64,000 nucleotides of DNA, from positions 1 to 64,000 of the forward strand of contig JAQGDQ010002390.1 of NCBI GenBank assembly GCA_030141605.1, written 5' to 3'. Both the position numbers and the translations under genes were made by a program. The notes beneath the pieces were generated by a model that was not told where the DNA came from, ran no database searches, and saw only the letters and a program-made list of their open reading frames with translations. The DNA comes from Tubiluchus corallicola. Taxonomy: Eukaryota; Priapulida; Priapulimorpha; Priapulimorphida; Tubiluchidae. The stretch's first letter is position 1. Each line of letters opens with the position of its first letter. This document shows positions 48,692-59,265 of the stretch, piece after piece.

Positions 48692-50053
48692 TTGTCAGGA
48701 ATCGAATACGCCACAGCAAAAAGAGTTCCCCTCAACACAGAATCTCTATCCCTTAGCTTCGCACCCGTTATTAAAAAAGTCGCCCCTTCCATCGTGAGTA
48801 TTCGCGCTCAGAGTATTGTCGAAAATCGCCAGTATGAAAGACCTTTTCAAAATCCGTTTTTTGACTTCTTCTTCAACAATGGCCCCAGAAGAAATATACC
48901 CTCCGTATCAAACGCCTTGGGCTCCGGCATTATCGTCCATAAAGACGGATGGATCATGACAAGCTACCATATTATCGAAGGAGCTACTGAAATCACAATC
49001 ATTCTCCATAACCAAAATGAATATGGCGCAACCCTCATTACCAGCGATCCGCAAACGGATCTCGCTCTGCTAAAACTCAATAACCTGAAAGAAGATCTGT
49101 CCGTAATCACTCTTGGAGATTCCGATACCCTTGAAGTCGGCGACATTGTGCTCGCCTTGGGAAACCCGTTTGGCGTCGGGCAAACCGTAACATCCGGCAT
49201 TATCTCCGCACTGGGAAGAAGCCAAATAGGGCTTTCAGACCTCAGCTTCTTTATACAAACAGATGCCTCTATCAACCCAGGGAATTCCGGCGGCGCCCTT
49301 GTAACAACCGACGGAAAACTCGCCGGCATTAATACCGCCATATACTCCAGCAGCGGAGGATCGCAAGGCGTCGGCTTTTCCATTCCTGTCAATATGGTGA
49401 AAGCTGTTTTAAATTCCTTTTTTCAATATGGAAAACTCATCCGCCCTTGGCTCGGCGTCAAAGGCGCAAGCGTAACACAGGAAGTCGCCTCCGCCCTGAA
49501 TCTCGATAGGCAACGCGGCGTCATATTAAGCAAAATCTATCCGGGCAGCGCCGCTGAAAACGCCGGCCTGAAAATCGAAGACATTATCTTTCAAGTCAAT
49601 AATTACCAAATCGCCGATATCAACGCGCTGAATTTTATCTTCGCAACCCTTCCCGCCTACGAAAAAACAACACTCCATATCTGGCGCAAGGGAACAGAAA
49701 AAACCATAACCACTCCCCTTACACCCGCTCCTGAAAATCCTAAACGCGACAGCCGGCTGCTGACCGGAAAACATCTCTTTAACAATATTGAAATCGCGAA
49801 CCTCTCACCAGCCCTCGCTCTGGAGCTGCGGCTCTCTCCGGAAAAATCCGGCGTCGTCATTACAAAGATCACCAATAGTACAATGAAGCAATACGGGCTC
49901 TCCCCGAAAGATATCATCCTGAAAATAAACGAACATGATATAACAACAACACAGCAAATGGAATCCCTCCTGAAAACTCTCCCAAAAAGCACAAAACAAT
50001 GGAAAATTCTTTTGCAAAGAGATGAAAAAAAATATACACTTAACCTATGGTAG
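48692..50053 (+). CDS. Do-family serine protease, DegP/DegQ-like (start disrupted)
   Basis: Periplasmic quality-control protease. The intact frame has 453 residues from a TTG that has no ribosome site of note; the real start is probably at 48636, now out of frame. The trypsin-like domain has the triad His in MTSYHIIEGA, Asp in DPQTDLALLKLN and Ser in INPGNSGGALVTT. Two PDZ domains follow (RPWLGVKGASVTQEVASAL to about residue 345; a second from NNIEIANLSPALALELRL to the end). All catalytic parts are present. Without the signal peptide the product would stay in the cytoplasm unless slippage at the T run restores the frame. It overlaps rarA by 7 bases. Confidence 0.9.
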   Translation: MSGIEYATAKRVPLNTESLSLSFAPVIKKVAPSIVSIRAQSIVENRQYERPFQNPFFDFFFNNGPRRNIPSVSNALGSGIIVHKDGWIMTSYHIIEGATEITIILHNQNEYGATLITSDPQTDLALLKLNNLKEDLSVITLGDSDTLEVGDIVLALGNPFGVGQTVTSGIISALGRSQIGLSDLSFFIQTDASINPGNSGGALVTTDGKLAGINTAIYSSSGGSQGVGFSIPVNMVKAVLNSFFQYGKLIRPWLGVKGASVTQEVASALNLDRQRGVILSKIYPGSAAENAGLKIEDIIFQVNNYQIADINALNFIFATLPAYEKTTLHIWRKGTEKTITTPLTPAPENPKRDSRLLTGKHLFNNIEIANLSPALALELRLSPEKSGVVITKITNSTMKQYGLSPKDIILKINEHDITTTQQMESLLKTLPKSTKQWKILLQRDEKKYTLNLW

Positions 50054-51342
50054 AAACTCTTTTCACCCCTAAAGAAAATGCCCCCCTCGCTGACAGAATG
50101 CGCCCAACATGCCTGCGTAATATCGTTGGGCAAGAGCATCTTTTAGGACCTTCGGGCATCCTCACAAAAATGAAAAACGCCAACCATATGCACTCCCTCA
50201 TTCTCTGGGGACCCCCAGGAAGCGGAAAAACAACAATCGCACGCCTGCTCGCCAACACATGTGGATTGCATTTTCAACCTCTCTCCGCCGTCCTGTCCGG
50301 CGTTACAGAACTCAAACAGCATTTCAACAACGCCCATACACGACAGCAAAACGGCATTAAAACTCTCCTCTTTATCGATGAAATACACCGCTTTAATCGA
50401 AGCCAACAGGACTGCCTTCTCCCTAATGTCGAAAACGGAACCGTCACTCTCATCGGCGCGACAACCGAAAATCCTTCCTTCGCCCTTAATAACGCCCTAC
50501 TATCTAGATGCCAGACTCTTCCTCTTTTCCCACTGGAGAAAAAAGCGCTGGAAACCCTCCTTCTACGCGCTGAGCATATCTTCCAAAAAACATTTCCCCT
50601 CACTGAACAAGCGCGCGAAACCCTCTTGAATATGGCCGACGGTGATGGGCGATATCTTCTCAATATGGTCGAAATCATTGCTCATGAACCCAACGAAAAA
50701 CACATCACCCCCGAGCAACTCGTCTCCCTTGTGCAAAAACGCGCCCCCCTCTACGATAAAGGGCAAGATAACCATTATAACCTGATCAGCGCACTGCATA
50801 AATCCTTGCGCGCTTCCGACGTCAACGCCGCACTCTACTGGTTCGCACGAATGGTAGAAGGCGGAGAAGATATGAACTATATCGCACGCCGACTCGTCCG
50901 CTTCGCCTCAGAAGATATCGGTATGGCAGACCCACAAGCCATGCCACAAACCATCGCCGCATGGCAAAGCTTCGAACGACTCGGAAGCCCAGAAGGAAAC
51001 CTCAGCATCATACAAGCCATCGTTTATCTCGCAACAGCACCAAAATCCAACAGCCTCTATCTGGCAGAAAAAAACGCAAAAAAAATCGCACAGGAAAACG
51101 GCGCCCTCATGCCACCCAAAAATATCCTCAACGCACCAACAAAACTCATGAAATCTATGGAATACGGAAAAAATTATATCTATGAACATAATACAGATAC
51201 AGCCTATAGCGGGCAAAACTGCCTCCCCGAAACCCTCTCGAAAATATCTCTCTATACACCCAAAGAGCGCGGCTTCGAAAGAGAAATTACAAAACGACTC
51301 CACTATTGGAAATCTCTTAAAAACCGCTCAATAAACCAATGA
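50047..51342 (+). CDS. rarA: Replication-associated recombination protein A (RarA/MgsA)
   Basis: AAA+ ATPase acting at stalled forks, related to the clamp-loader subunit. 431 residues: LADRMRPTCLRNIVGQEHLLG, Walker A WGPPGSGKTTIARLLA near residue 55, Walker B TLLFIDEIHRFNRSQQD, sensor 1 GATTENPSF, then the C-terminal tetramer domain (KSLRASDVNAALYWFARMVEGGED, RRLVRFASEDIGMADPQA). The degQ-rarA order is common in proteobacteria. It overlaps both neighbours by a few bases. Confidence 0.96.
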   Translation: MVETLFTPKENAPLADRMRPTCLRNIVGQEHLLGPSGILTKMKNANHMHSLILWGPPGSGKTTIARLLANTCGLHFQPLSAVLSGVTELKQHFNNAHTRQQNGIKTLLFIDEIHRFNRSQQDCLLPNVENGTVTLIGATTENPSFALNNALLSRCQTLPLFPLEKKALETLLLRAEHIFQKTFPLTEQARETLLNMADGDGRYLLNMVEIIAHEPNEKHITPEQLVSLVQKRAPLYDKGQDNHYNLISALHKSLRASDVNAALYWFARMVEGGEDMNYIARRLVRFASEDIGMADPQAMPQTIAAWQSFERLGSPEGNLSIIQAIVYLATAPKSNSLYLAEKNAKKIAQENGALMPPKNILNAPTKLMKSMEYGKNYIYEHNTDTAYSGQNCLPETLSKISLYTPKERGFEREITKRLHYWKSLKNRSINQ

Positions 51343-52688
51343 ATGGAAAAACTATGAATGCTTTCCCTCTAAAACACTTCTTCATAATCAGCTTCTTACT
51401 CCTTGCCTCGGCAACAACCCTCCATGCCATGGATATACAAGAATTTGAAACCCCCATGGGATTTAAAGTCTGGCTTGTTGAAGACCATACCAACCCCCTC
51501 ATCGCCCTCTCTATACGATCCCGCGGCGGAATCGCATACGACCCAACAGGAAAAAATGGCCTCAATAAACTGCTCGCCGCAATGATCAATGAAGGCGCAG
51601 GAGACATGAACGCAAAAGCCTTCCAGCAAATCCTTGAAGACCTCTCTATAAGATTCTATGCACATGCAGGAACAGAAAGCTTCTCCCTCTCTCTCATGAC
51701 CCTGCAGGACCGAAAGGAAAAAGCCTTTGAACTCCTTAGACTCGCCTTAACACAACCCCGCTTTGACCTCGACGCCATCAAACGCATGCAACAACTCCTC
51801 ATCGCTAGCGAACGTATTGAAAAAGAACGACCCTCAACAATCGCTTATGATAAATTCCTCATGGAATTCTATAAAAACCACCCATACAGATCCCCTGCGC
51901 TCAGTATACAGGAAACCATAACAACCATAACACCAGAAGACCTCCGAAATATGGCAAACGCCATCTTCACAAAAAATAACCTCTTTATAGGAATCAGCGG
52001 CGCAATCTCTAAAGAAGAAACCATAACCCTCATCGATAAAACATTTAAAGACCTACAGGAAAAAACACCCCTCCCAGATATTAAACCCCCAAAAGATCGA
52101 TTCGAAGGCCAGAAATTTCTCATCGACCACCCTTCACCACAAGCCACAATCCTTACAATATTACCCGTATCCAATATCAAAGACGACGACTTCTATACCG
52201 CATGGCTCATGACACAAATAATCGGCGGACACTCCATGCTCTCCATACTCGGTGACGAAATCAGAGAAAAAAGAGGACTCGCATACTCCATATACTCATA
52301 CATACACGCCTTGAAGAAAAGCTCCCTCATGGTGACACAAACCGGAACCGATATACAAAAAGCACTAGAAACACTCGATATATGGCAATGGTCCCTAGAA
52401 CAAACACAAAAAAATGGCGTCAAAGAACAACAACTCCGCGATATTAAAAAATGGGCAGTCGGAAACTGGGCCCTCCAATTCGATTCAACAAACACAATCG
52501 CAGAGTGGCTCTCCTCCTGGCAATACGATGGATACGACAAAGAATGGATCGCAAACCGAAATATTCATATCCAGAATATAACCATAGAAGACATGAACAA
52601 AACGATCCAAGCCTATATAAAACCCAAAAAAGCAATCACCGTCATCGTCGGTCAAAACGTAAGCCAAACCTTCAAGGAGGATAAATAA
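51339..52688 (+). CDS. M16 family peptidase-like protein lacking the zinc motif
   Basis: Periplasmic protein with the two-domain M16 (insulinase/processing peptidase) fold, 449 residues. The second ATG at 51354 starts a clean signal peptide (LKHFFIISFLLLASATTLHA). The fold is clear: FETPMGFKVWLVEDHTNPLIALSIRSRGG, FMMF-like helices, and the second domain's EIREKRGLAYSIYSY. The HxxEH zinc motif expected after GLNKLL is replaced by AAMINEGAGD, so it cannot be an active metalloprotease alone. Such inactive partners usually pair with an active M16 gene next door; none is adjacent here. It overlaps the rarA stop by four bases. Confidence 0.88.
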   Translation: MNGKTMNAFPLKHFFIISFLLLASATTLHAMDIQEFETPMGFKVWLVEDHTNPLIALSIRSRGGIAYDPTGKNGLNKLLAAMINEGAGDMNAKAFQQILEDLSIRFYAHAGTESFSLSLMTLQDRKEKAFELLRLALTQPRFDLDAIKRMQQLLIASERIEKERPSTIAYDKFLMEFYKNHPYRSPALSIQETITTITPEDLRNMANAIFTKNNLFIGISGAISKEETITLIDKTFKDLQEKTPLPDIKPPKDRFEGQKFLIDHPSPQATILTILPVSNIKDDDFYTAWLMTQIIGGHSMLSILGDEIREKRGLAYSIYSYIHALKKSSLMVTQTGTDIQKALETLDIWQWSLEQTQKNGVKEQQLRDIKKWAVGNWALQFDSTNTIAEWLSSWQYDGYDKEWIANRNIHIQNITIEDMNKTIQAYIKPKKAITVIVGQNVSQTFKEDK

Positions 52689-52816
52689 CCTTCTAAAAAA
52701 AATTGAAATTGAAAATAATTTTCTCTATGATTGGCTAAAAAGGTCTTTTATACCGCCTTTCACCACATGTAAACCACACAAAATAACCGAATTGTAAAGG
52801 ATTTTGAAAACTCAAA

Positions 52817-53272
52817 ATGAAAATATTACCCCATAGCGTAAAAATATTCCTTATCCTCACGACACTTCCCATAATAGCGTCATGCAGCAATAAAATCGCG
52901 CAAAATTCTATTCATGGGCAGATTATAGACCCCGACACCCTAGACGAAATCATCATCGGTCAACATACACAACATGATATTTTAAAACTGATGGGAACAC
53001 CAACAACAGTATCAAACTTTGAAGAGCCCATATGGTACTATTTCGGCGAAAAAACAAAAACCGTCGCTTTCTTCTCTCCCAGTACCACTCATCGGAAAAT
53101 CGTAACCATCATCTTCAATCATAACGGCTTTGTCTCTGACGTTACCGTTACAGGACTCGAAAAAGCGAGAAACGATATCCCCCTTAACAAAAATGAAACG
53201 CCCACCCTCGGAAATACACCCAGCATAAGCGACCAGCTTATCAAAAATATCGGGCGATTCGAAGACTATTAA
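52817..53272 (+). CDS. bamE: Outer membrane protein assembly factor BamE (lipoprotein)
   Basis: Small lipoprotein of the beta-barrel assembly machine. 151 residues; the signal peptide ends in a lipobox (PIIASC) with the lipidated cysteine near residue 24. The SmpA/OmlA domain shows IIIGQHTQHDILKLMGTPTTVSNFEEPIWYYFGEKT and the beta strand VTIIFNHNGFVSDV. A variable polar tail follows. It is the same factor class whose clients SurA escorts. Confidence 0.92.
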   Translation: MKILPHSVKIFLILTTLPIIASCSNKIAQNSIHGQIIDPDTLDEIIIGQHTQHDILKLMGTPTTVSNFEEPIWYYFGEKTKTVAFFSPSTTHRKIVTIIFNHNGFVSDVTVTGLEKARNDIPLNKNETPTLGNTPSISDQLIKNIGRFEDY

Positions 53273-53361
53273 CCGGCTCATCAAAAAAATATATCCGCAA
53301 ACGCCAGAGCTTCTACACGTGGATATACACACCGCCTTTAAGAAAATATACCAGATAACCC

Positions 53362-54828
53362 CTACTGCCGATAGTTTGAGGTTTCCTTTGTGACTGTGAT
53401 ATCATGGACATGGCTTTCCTGAAGACCCGCGTTCGTAATCTTCCGAAAACGACAACCTGTCTGCATCTTCTCAATAGTCGCATTGCCCGTATATCCCATC
53501 GCGGAACGCAAGCCGCCACAAAGCTGATATAACACATCATGAACCGATCCTTTATACGGAACACGCCCCTCAACCCCTTCTGGGACAAATTTCTCATTGG
53601 CCCCCTTGTCATCCTGCATATAACGATCCGCCGACCCTTTCGACATCGCGCCCGCCGATCCCATGCCGCGATAAGACTTATATGTCCGCCCCTCATAGGA
53701 AAAAATCTTCCCAGGCGATTCATCTGTCCCCGCAAACAAAGACCCTATCATCACACAAGACGCACCCGCCGCGATGGCCTTTGAAACATCTCCGGAATAT
53801 TTAATCCCTCCATCCGCAATCACAGGAATCCCTCTCTTCCGACAGTAAAAAACCGTCTCTAATACCGCCGATAACTGCGGAATACCAACACCCGCAATGA
53901 TTCGAGTCGTGCAGATAGACCCCGGGCCAATACCAACCTTCACAGCATCAGCGCCCGCCTCTATCAACGCTTCAGCAGCAGCCGCCGTCGCAATATTTCC
54001 CGCAACAATATCAATACGCGGATACGATAAACGCAACGCCTGCACAATATCCAAAACACCCTGCGAATGACCATGCGCCGTATCAATAAAAATTACATCC
54101 GCCCCTTCACGCAATAACGCCTCTGCCCGCTTGTACGATTCAGTCGCCGTGCCAATCGCCGCCCCGACCCGTAAACGCCCATGCTCATCACGACACGCGT
54201 GCGGAAAATTCCTCTCCCTCTCTAAGTCTTTCGCCGTTATTAACCCTAAACAACAAAAATTATCATCGACAATCAAAAGCTTCTCTATACGATGACGGCC
54301 CAAAAGATCCACAATCTCATCACGCGTAACATCCGGCGAAACCGTCACAAGCGGCCGATCAGACTCATGCTTTGTCATAACTGCCGAAACTAAAAGAGAC
54401 TCATCCTGCACAAAACGAATGTCCCTACCCGTCACAATCCCAATAAGACGACGATCCTCCTGCACAACAGGAAAAGAAGAAAAATGATGCGCCGACGCCA
54501 TCCGCTTAATCTCACCAACTGTCTGATCCGGAGACACAAAAAGAGCCTCGTAAACGCGCCCCGCCTCATAACGTTTGACACGACGAACATGTAAAGCCTG
54601 CTCCTCTATCGTCATATTCTTGTGAATAACACCCATCCCACCATTTTGCGCCATGGAAATCGCCATCTGGTATTCCGTAACCGTATCCATCGCCGCCGAC
54701 AAAAAAGGAACCGATAAGTTTATCGCCTTCGTTAAACTTGTCTTTAAACAAACCTGAGACGGAATAACCGCCGAATAAGACGGCTCCAGCAAAATATCAT
54801 CAAACGCTAATGATTCTTGAATTTTCAT
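53362..54828 (-). CDS. guaB: Inosine-5'-monophosphate dehydrogenase
   Basis: Oxidises IMP to XMP with NAD, first step of GMP synthesis. 488 residues: a TIM barrel split by a CBS-domain pair (about 95-205, with [20 protein letters not shown] and [21 protein letters not shown]), then the catalytic loop [18 protein letters not shown] with the nucleophile Cys, [12 protein letters not shown] and [14 protein letters not shown]. It lies 20 bases after purD, closing the purine operon and taking IMP onward. Confidence 0.98.
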   Translation of the reverse strand: MKIQESLAFDDILLEPSYSAVIPSQVCLKTSLTKAINLSVPFLSAAMDTVTEYQMAISMAQNGGMGVIHKNMTIEEQALHVRRVKRYEAGRVYEALFVSPDQTVGEIKRMASAHHFSSFPVVQEDRRLIGIVTGRDIRFVQDESLLVSAVMTKHESDRPLVTVSPDVTRDEIVDLLGRHRIEKLLIVDDNFCCLGLITAKDLERERNFPHACRDEHGRLRVGAAIGTATESYKRAEALLREGADVIFIDTAHGHSQGVLDIVQALRLSYPRIDIVAGNIATAAAAEALIEAGADAVKVGIGPGSICTTRIIAGVGIPQLSAVLETVFYCRKRGIPVIADGGIKYSGDVSKAIAAGASCVMIGSLFAGTDESPGKIFSYEGRTYKSYRGMGSAGAMSKGSADRYMQDDKGANEKFVPEGVEGRVPYKGSVHDVLYQLCGGLRSAMGYTGNATIEKMQTGCRFRKITNAGLQESHVHDITVTKETSNYRQ

Positions 54829-54848
54829 TTTTTCCTATACTCCTTTAA

Positions 54849-56096
54849 TCAACAGCCAATATCCTCACGGAAATACATCGACTCAAAATAAACCCGCTTT
54901 AAATTATCATAAACAGAATCCTTCGCAGACCGCAACGTACTCCCCGTAGAAACAAGATTTAAAACACGTCCCCCAGACGTCACAAGATGCCCCCGCTCCT
55001 CTCGCGCTCCCGCTATAAAAACATCCGCACCAGAAACAGAATCCACCCCTAAAATACGCTTCCCTACCTCATACGAACCAGGATACCCCCCAGAAGAAGC
55101 AACAACACAACAGGAAAAACCAGAACGCCACCGTAAATCAAATGACGATAAACGAAGCTCCATCGACGCTTCAACAACATCAAGAAAATCACTCTCCATT
55201 AACGGCAATACAGCCTGAGTCTCCGGATCACCCATCCGCATATTATACTCCAATAAATAAACACCCCGACTCGTTATCATCAAACCAAAAAAAACAACCC
55301 CTGAAAAATCAAACCCCTCTGCCTTTATACCCGCTAATGTCGGTGATAAAATATTATCCATAAAATCAAGCCAGACAGACTCCGTCACAAACGGATTGGG
55401 AACAATAACACCCATCCCACCCGTGTTAAGACCCGTCTCCCCAACACCAATTTTCTTATGATCCTTCGCCGACAAAAAAGGAAGAATAACACGCGAATCC
55501 GTCACAGAAAGAACCGACGCCTCATAACCTTCCAGATACTCCTCTATAAGAACGTGCTTCCCCGCCTCCTGAAAGACACCTCTCTCCATCATATCCAAAA
55601 CCGCCAAAGAAGCCTCCTGCTGCGAGGCGCAAATCAAAACACCCTTGCCAGCCGCTAATCCATCCGCCTTGATAACAACAGGATAAGAAACCTCCTCTAA
55701 ATACGCCAAAGCACACGCCTTATCAGAAAAACTCTCAGAACGCGCCGAGCGAATGCCATACTTGCGCATAAATGTCTTCGCGTAAATTTTGCTCCCCTCA
55801 AGCAGCGCGGCACGCCTGTCAGGACCAAATATACGTAGCCCCCGCTCGCGAAAACTATCCACAATCCCCGCGACCAATAACTCCTCCGATCCCACAAACG
55901 TTAAATCAATACCATAAGATTGCGCAAATGAACAATAATCCTCTATTGTCCCTAAGGAAACATTCTCCCCCTTCTCAAGACGCGCCGTTCCGGCGTTGCC
56001 CGGTGAAACATAAATTTTCTGAACGAGGCGGTTCTCTGAAAACTTACACGCCAAAGCATGCTCCCGACCACCAGAACCAATAATTAAAAGCTTCAT
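54849..56096 (-). CDS. purD: Phosphoribosylamine-glycine ligase
   Basis: ATP-grasp enzyme, step 2 of purine synthesis, joining glycine to phosphoribosylamine. 415 residues: MKLLIIGSGGREHALACKF, the flexible FVGSEELLVAGIVDSFRE, ATP-grasp YPVVIKADGLAAGKGVLIC and VLIEEYLEGYEASV, and the signature VLEYNMRMGDPETQAVLPL-like stretch near residue 285. It lies 66 bases after purH. Confidence 0.97.
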   Translation of the reverse strand: MKLLIIGSGGREHALACKFSENRLVQKIYVSPGNAGTARLEKGENVSLGTIEDYCSFAQSYGIDLTFVGSEELLVAGIVDSFRERGLRIFGPDRRAALLEGSKIYAKTFMRKYGIRSARSESFSDKACALAYLEEVSYPVVIKADGLAAGKGVLICASQQEASLAVLDMMERGVFQEAGKHVLIEEYLEGYEASVLSVTDSRVILPFLSAKDHKKIGVGETGLNTGGMGVIVPNPFVTESVWLDFMDNILSPTLAGIKAEGFDFSGVVFFGLMITSRGVYLLEYNMRMGDPETQAVLPLMESDFLDVVEASMELRLSSFDLRWRSGFSCCVVASSGGYPGSYEVGKRILGVDSVSGADVFIAGAREERGHLVTSGGRVLNLVSTGSTLRSAKDSVYDNLKRVYFESMYFREDIGC

Positions 56097-56162
56097 TATC
56101 CCCTTCCTTTCTTTACCAATATGCCCTGAAACATATCAATAAAACAAAACTATACACCCCTC

Positions 56163-57674
56163 TTAATGCTTAAAATGACGCACTGCCGTAAAAATCATCG
56201 CAATACCATACTCATCACACGCCTCTATGGCTTCCTTATCACGAATAGATCCCCCCGGCTGAATAATCGCGGAAATACCCGCCGCCGCCGCCGCGTCCAC
56301 AACATCCCGAAACGGAAAAAACGCATCCGAAGCCAAAACAGCTCCCTGACAATCCCCTCCGCGCTCTATCGCCTGCTGGGCCGCCCAGATACGATTCGTC
56401 TGACCTCCCCCAACACCAACAGCCATCCCATCACGCACAACAACAATCGCATTAGACTTTACATGCTTCACAAGCTTCATCGCAAATAAAAGATCGTCCC
56501 GCAACTCCTCCTGAATAGGCTCCTTGGTAACAACATTCCACTGCTCCAAAATATCAGCGTCCCTCTCCTGAACCAAAAGACCACCATCAACCGTTATAAT
56601 CTCCTGACTGCCCAGCGGCGCGACAGAACAACGAACCAGCCGCAAATCTTTTTTCCTCTTTAAAATATCCAACGCCTCAGGCGTAAAATCCGGCGCAATA
56701 ACCACTTCCAGAAAAATCGAAGCCGCCTGCTGGGCCGTCCGACCATCAACAGGGCGATTAAACGCGACAATCCCACCAAATATAGAAACAGAATCACACG
56801 CGTATGCCTTCTTATACGCCTCAAAAACATCCTCGCCACGAGCCGCTCCACACGGCGTCGAATGCTTCACCGCGCAACAAACAGTCTCCTTAAACTCATT
56901 AACAACCTGCCAAGCCATATCCATATCCCGCAAATTGTTAAAAGAAAGCTCTTTCCCATGAAGCTGCTCAAAATCTCGCATCGCGCCCGATCGCGCCGTC
57001 GCAACATAATAAGCCGCCGACTGATGCGGATTCTCCCCATAACGCAACTCCATCGCCCTTCGATAAGAAACAGAAAGATAAGGCGGACGTACCCCCTTGT
57101 CCCCATCGAGTAAAAAATCAGAAATCGCCGCGTCATACGCCGCCGTTAAATTAAAAACCTTCCCCGCTAAACGACGACGCGTCTCTACTGAAACATCACC
57201 GTTTTCCATCTCCGCCATAACCGATTCATAATCCGCCGTATCAGAAAGAACAACAACATCTCGGAAATTCTTCGCCGCAGAACGAAGCATCGACGGACCA
57301 CCGATATCAATAAACTCTATCGTCTCCTCAAAAGAAAGACCCACCTCCTGAACCTTGTCAAAAAAAGGATATAAATTCACAATAACATAATCAATCGGCG
57401 CAATATTCCGCTGCTTTAAAGTCTCCATATGAGTAAAATTATCACGAACAGCCAATATTCCCCCATGAATAACAGGATGAAGCGTCTTTACACGCCCCCC
57501 CAACATCTCATCAGCATGCGTAATATGAGACACTTCCGTCACAGAAAGACCCCGCTCCTGTAAAAAATGATATGTCCCCCCAGTCGAAACAAGCTCCACA
57601 CCTCGCTTTGACAAAAAACGACATAACGGTAGAATCCCATCCTTATTATAAACCGATATCAACGCGCGCTTCAT
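56163..57674 (-). CDS. purH: Bifunctional AICAR transformylase / IMP cyclohydrolase
   Basis: Last two steps to IMP. 503 residues. The N-terminal cyclohydrolase (about 1-190) has [47 protein letters not shown] and [15 protein letters not shown]. The C-terminal transformylase has [15 protein letters not shown] and the [11 protein letters not shown] pair of catalytic Lys and His residues, then [10 protein letters not shown] and SDAFFPFRD. It overlaps purN by four bases. Confidence 0.97.
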   Translation of the reverse strand: MKRALISVYNKDGILPLCRFLSKRGVELVSTGGTYHFLQERGLSVTEVSHITHADEMLGGRVKTLHPVIHGGILAVRDNFTHMETLKQRNIAPIDYVIVNLYPFFDKVQEVGLSFEETIEFIDIGGPSMLRSAAKNFRDVVVLSDTADYESVMAEMENGDVSVETRRRLAGKVFNLTAAYDAAISDFLLDGDKGVRPPYLSVSYRRAMELRYGENPHQSAAYYVATARSGAMRDFEQLHGKELSFNNLRDMDMAWQVVNEFKETVCCAVKHSTPCGAARGEDVFEAYKKAYACDSVSIFGGIVAFNRPVDGRTAQQAASIFLEVVIAPDFTPEALDILKRKKDLRLVRCSVAPLGSQEIITVDGGLLVQERDADILEQWNVVTKEPIQEELRDDLLFAMKLVKHVKSNAIVVVRDGMAVGVGGGQTNRIWAAQQAIERGGDCQGAVLASDAFFPFRDVVDAAAAAGISAIIQPGGSIRDKEAIEACDEYGIAMIFTAVRHFKH

Positions 57675-58264
57675 CTGTCTTCTTCTCCTTTCGAAAATTG
57701 CTTTCGTAAAATCTCAACCGCCTCAGCAAGCGCCTCATACTCCTCCGCTAAAACTCTCCGCTGAAGTGTCTCCACTGTATCTTCTTCCAATACCGGAACC
57801 TTACGCTGTAAAATAACCTCACCCTGATCAATATCCTTCTCCACATAATGAACACTGCAGCCACTCTGTTTCTCCCCGGCCGCAAGAACCGCCTTGTGAA
57901 TATGATGCCCATACATGCCACGACCACCATACGCCGGCAGTAAAGAAGGGTGAATATTGATAATCCGTCCCCGCCAGCGATCCACAAACTCACGATCCAA
58001 TATCGATAGAAAACCCGCTAAAACAATACAGTCAACCTGCCCCTTTAAAACAGTGTGAATCGACGAGGATAACCGATCCTTTAAAAAACGACGATCCAAC
58101 AAAAGAGCCTCAATACCATACGACTCCGCACGCTCCAGCCCATGACAAAACCGATCGGCAATCACATACTCTATCTGAACAGATAACCGTCCACTCTTCA
58201 CACGATCAATAAGATTCTGAAGATTTGTTCCCCCTCCGGAAACCAATACCGCTATTTTAAACAT
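57671..58264 (-). CDS. purN: Phosphoribosylglycinamide formyltransferase
   Basis: Formyltetrahydrofolate-dependent transfer to glycinamide ribonucleotide, step 3. About 197 residues from the ATG at 58264 ([20 protein letters not shown]); this start overlaps the purM stop by 13 bases, and an upstream in-frame start would add 24 residues over purM. The catalytic site is [18 protein letters not shown], where alphaproteobacterial enzymes usually read FKGLDTH after LLPA, and [18 protein letters not shown]. The GGRGMYG form resembles Firmicutes and Bacteroidetes PurN. Confidence 0.95.
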   Translation of the reverse strand: MFKIAVLVSGGGTNLQNLIDRVKSGRLSVQIEYVIADRFCHGLERAESYGIEALLLDRRFLKDRLSSSIHTVLKGQVDCIVLAGFLSILDREFVDRWRGRIINIHPSLLPAYGGRGMYGHHIHKAVLAAGEKQSGCSVHYVEKDIDQGEVILQRKVPVLEEDTVETLQRRVLAEEYEALAEAVEILRKQFSKGEEDR

Positions 58265-59265
58265 AATCCCTGATTCCCCCGACGAACTGAACCCATAATA
58301 TACGCCTTTTCTCCACAAGATAATAAACGCGCGCAAACCGCCTCGCTCTCTTCAGCGGAAACCGCGAGAACAAACCCCGTACCCATGTTAAACGTACCCC
58401 ACATCTCCTCCTTTTCAACACCAAGCGACTGCAAAAATGAAAATATCTCCGGAACATCTATCGCCGATCGATCAACCACAGCCTCCATACCCGCCGGCAG
58501 CATCCGAGGAACATTCTCAAACAATCCCCCCCCCGTAATATGCGCCAGACCATGAACCGAAAATTCCTCTAAAATCGTGAGAACAGACTGAACATAAATA
58601 CGCGTCGGCTCCAAAAGACTCTCCCCTACAGAACGCCCGTCAATCATCGTGTCAAGATTCGACACAAGACGGCGAACAAGCGAAAATCCATTGCTGTGAA
58701 CACCTGAAGAGCCCAACCCTATTAAAATATCCCCCTCACAAATTAAATCCGGCGTAATTAATCGCCCCCTCTCTACAACCCCAACAGAAAATCCCGCAAT
58801 ATCATACTCACCATCCTGATAAAATCCCGGCATCTCAGCCGTCTCCCCACCGATAAGCGCCGCGCTGGAAAGCTCACATCCCCGCGCAATTCCCTCTACC
58901 AATTGCGCCGCTTTTTCCGCCTCTAACTTGCCACACGCAAGATAATCCAGAAAAAATAAAGGCCTGGCACCATGACACAAAATATCATTGACACACATCG
59001 CGACACAATCAATACCAACCGTATTATAAATATCAAGCGCAAAAGCAAGCTTCAACTTCGTCCCGACACCATCCGTTCCCGAAACCAAAACAGGCTCCCT
59101 GTAAGACCCTAAAGCATATAAACCGCCAAAACTTCCTAGCGACCCCAAAACTGACGCGTTATGCGTTCGCTCCACACATTCCTTTATCAGAGAAACAGAA
59201 CGATACCCCTCCTCCTTATCAACACCAGATTGAGCGTAAGATAATGTTCTATCACCCTTATTCAT
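58252..59265 (-). CDS. purM: Phosphoribosylformylglycinamidine cyclo-ligase
   Basis: AIR synthetase, step 5, closing the imidazole ring. 337 residues: YAQSGVDKEEGYRSVSLIK, PVLVSGTDGVGTKLKLAF, CVAMCVNDILCHGARPLFFLDYLA, LIGGETAEMPGFY and HITGGGLFENVPRML. Phrases such as GSFGGLYALGSYREPVLVSG look Firmicutes-like. It overlaps purF by eight bases upstream and purN by 13 downstream. Confidence 0.97.
   Translation of the reverse strand: MNKGDRTLSYAQSGVDKEEGYRSVSLIKECVERTHNASVLGSLGSFGGLYALGSYREPVLVSGTDGVGTKLKLAFALDIYNTVGIDCVAMCVNDILCHGARPLFFLDYLACGKLEAEKAAQLVEGIARGCELSSAALIGGETAEMPGFYQDGEYDIAGFSVGVVERGRLITPDLICEGDILIGLGSSGVHSNGFSLVRRLVSNLDTMIDGRSVGESLLEPTRIYVQSVLTILEEFSVHGLAHITGGGLFENVPRMLPAGMEAVVDRSAIDVPEIFSFLQSLGVEKEEMWGTFNMGTGFVLAVSAEESEAVCARLLSCGEKAYIMGSVRRGNQGLCLK

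Noticed and set aside
51339-52688. M16 gene as a pseudogene because the zinc motif is missing
   Set aside because: The frame is intact over the whole fold with a signal peptide and conserved C-domain motifs, which fits a known inactive-subunit type.
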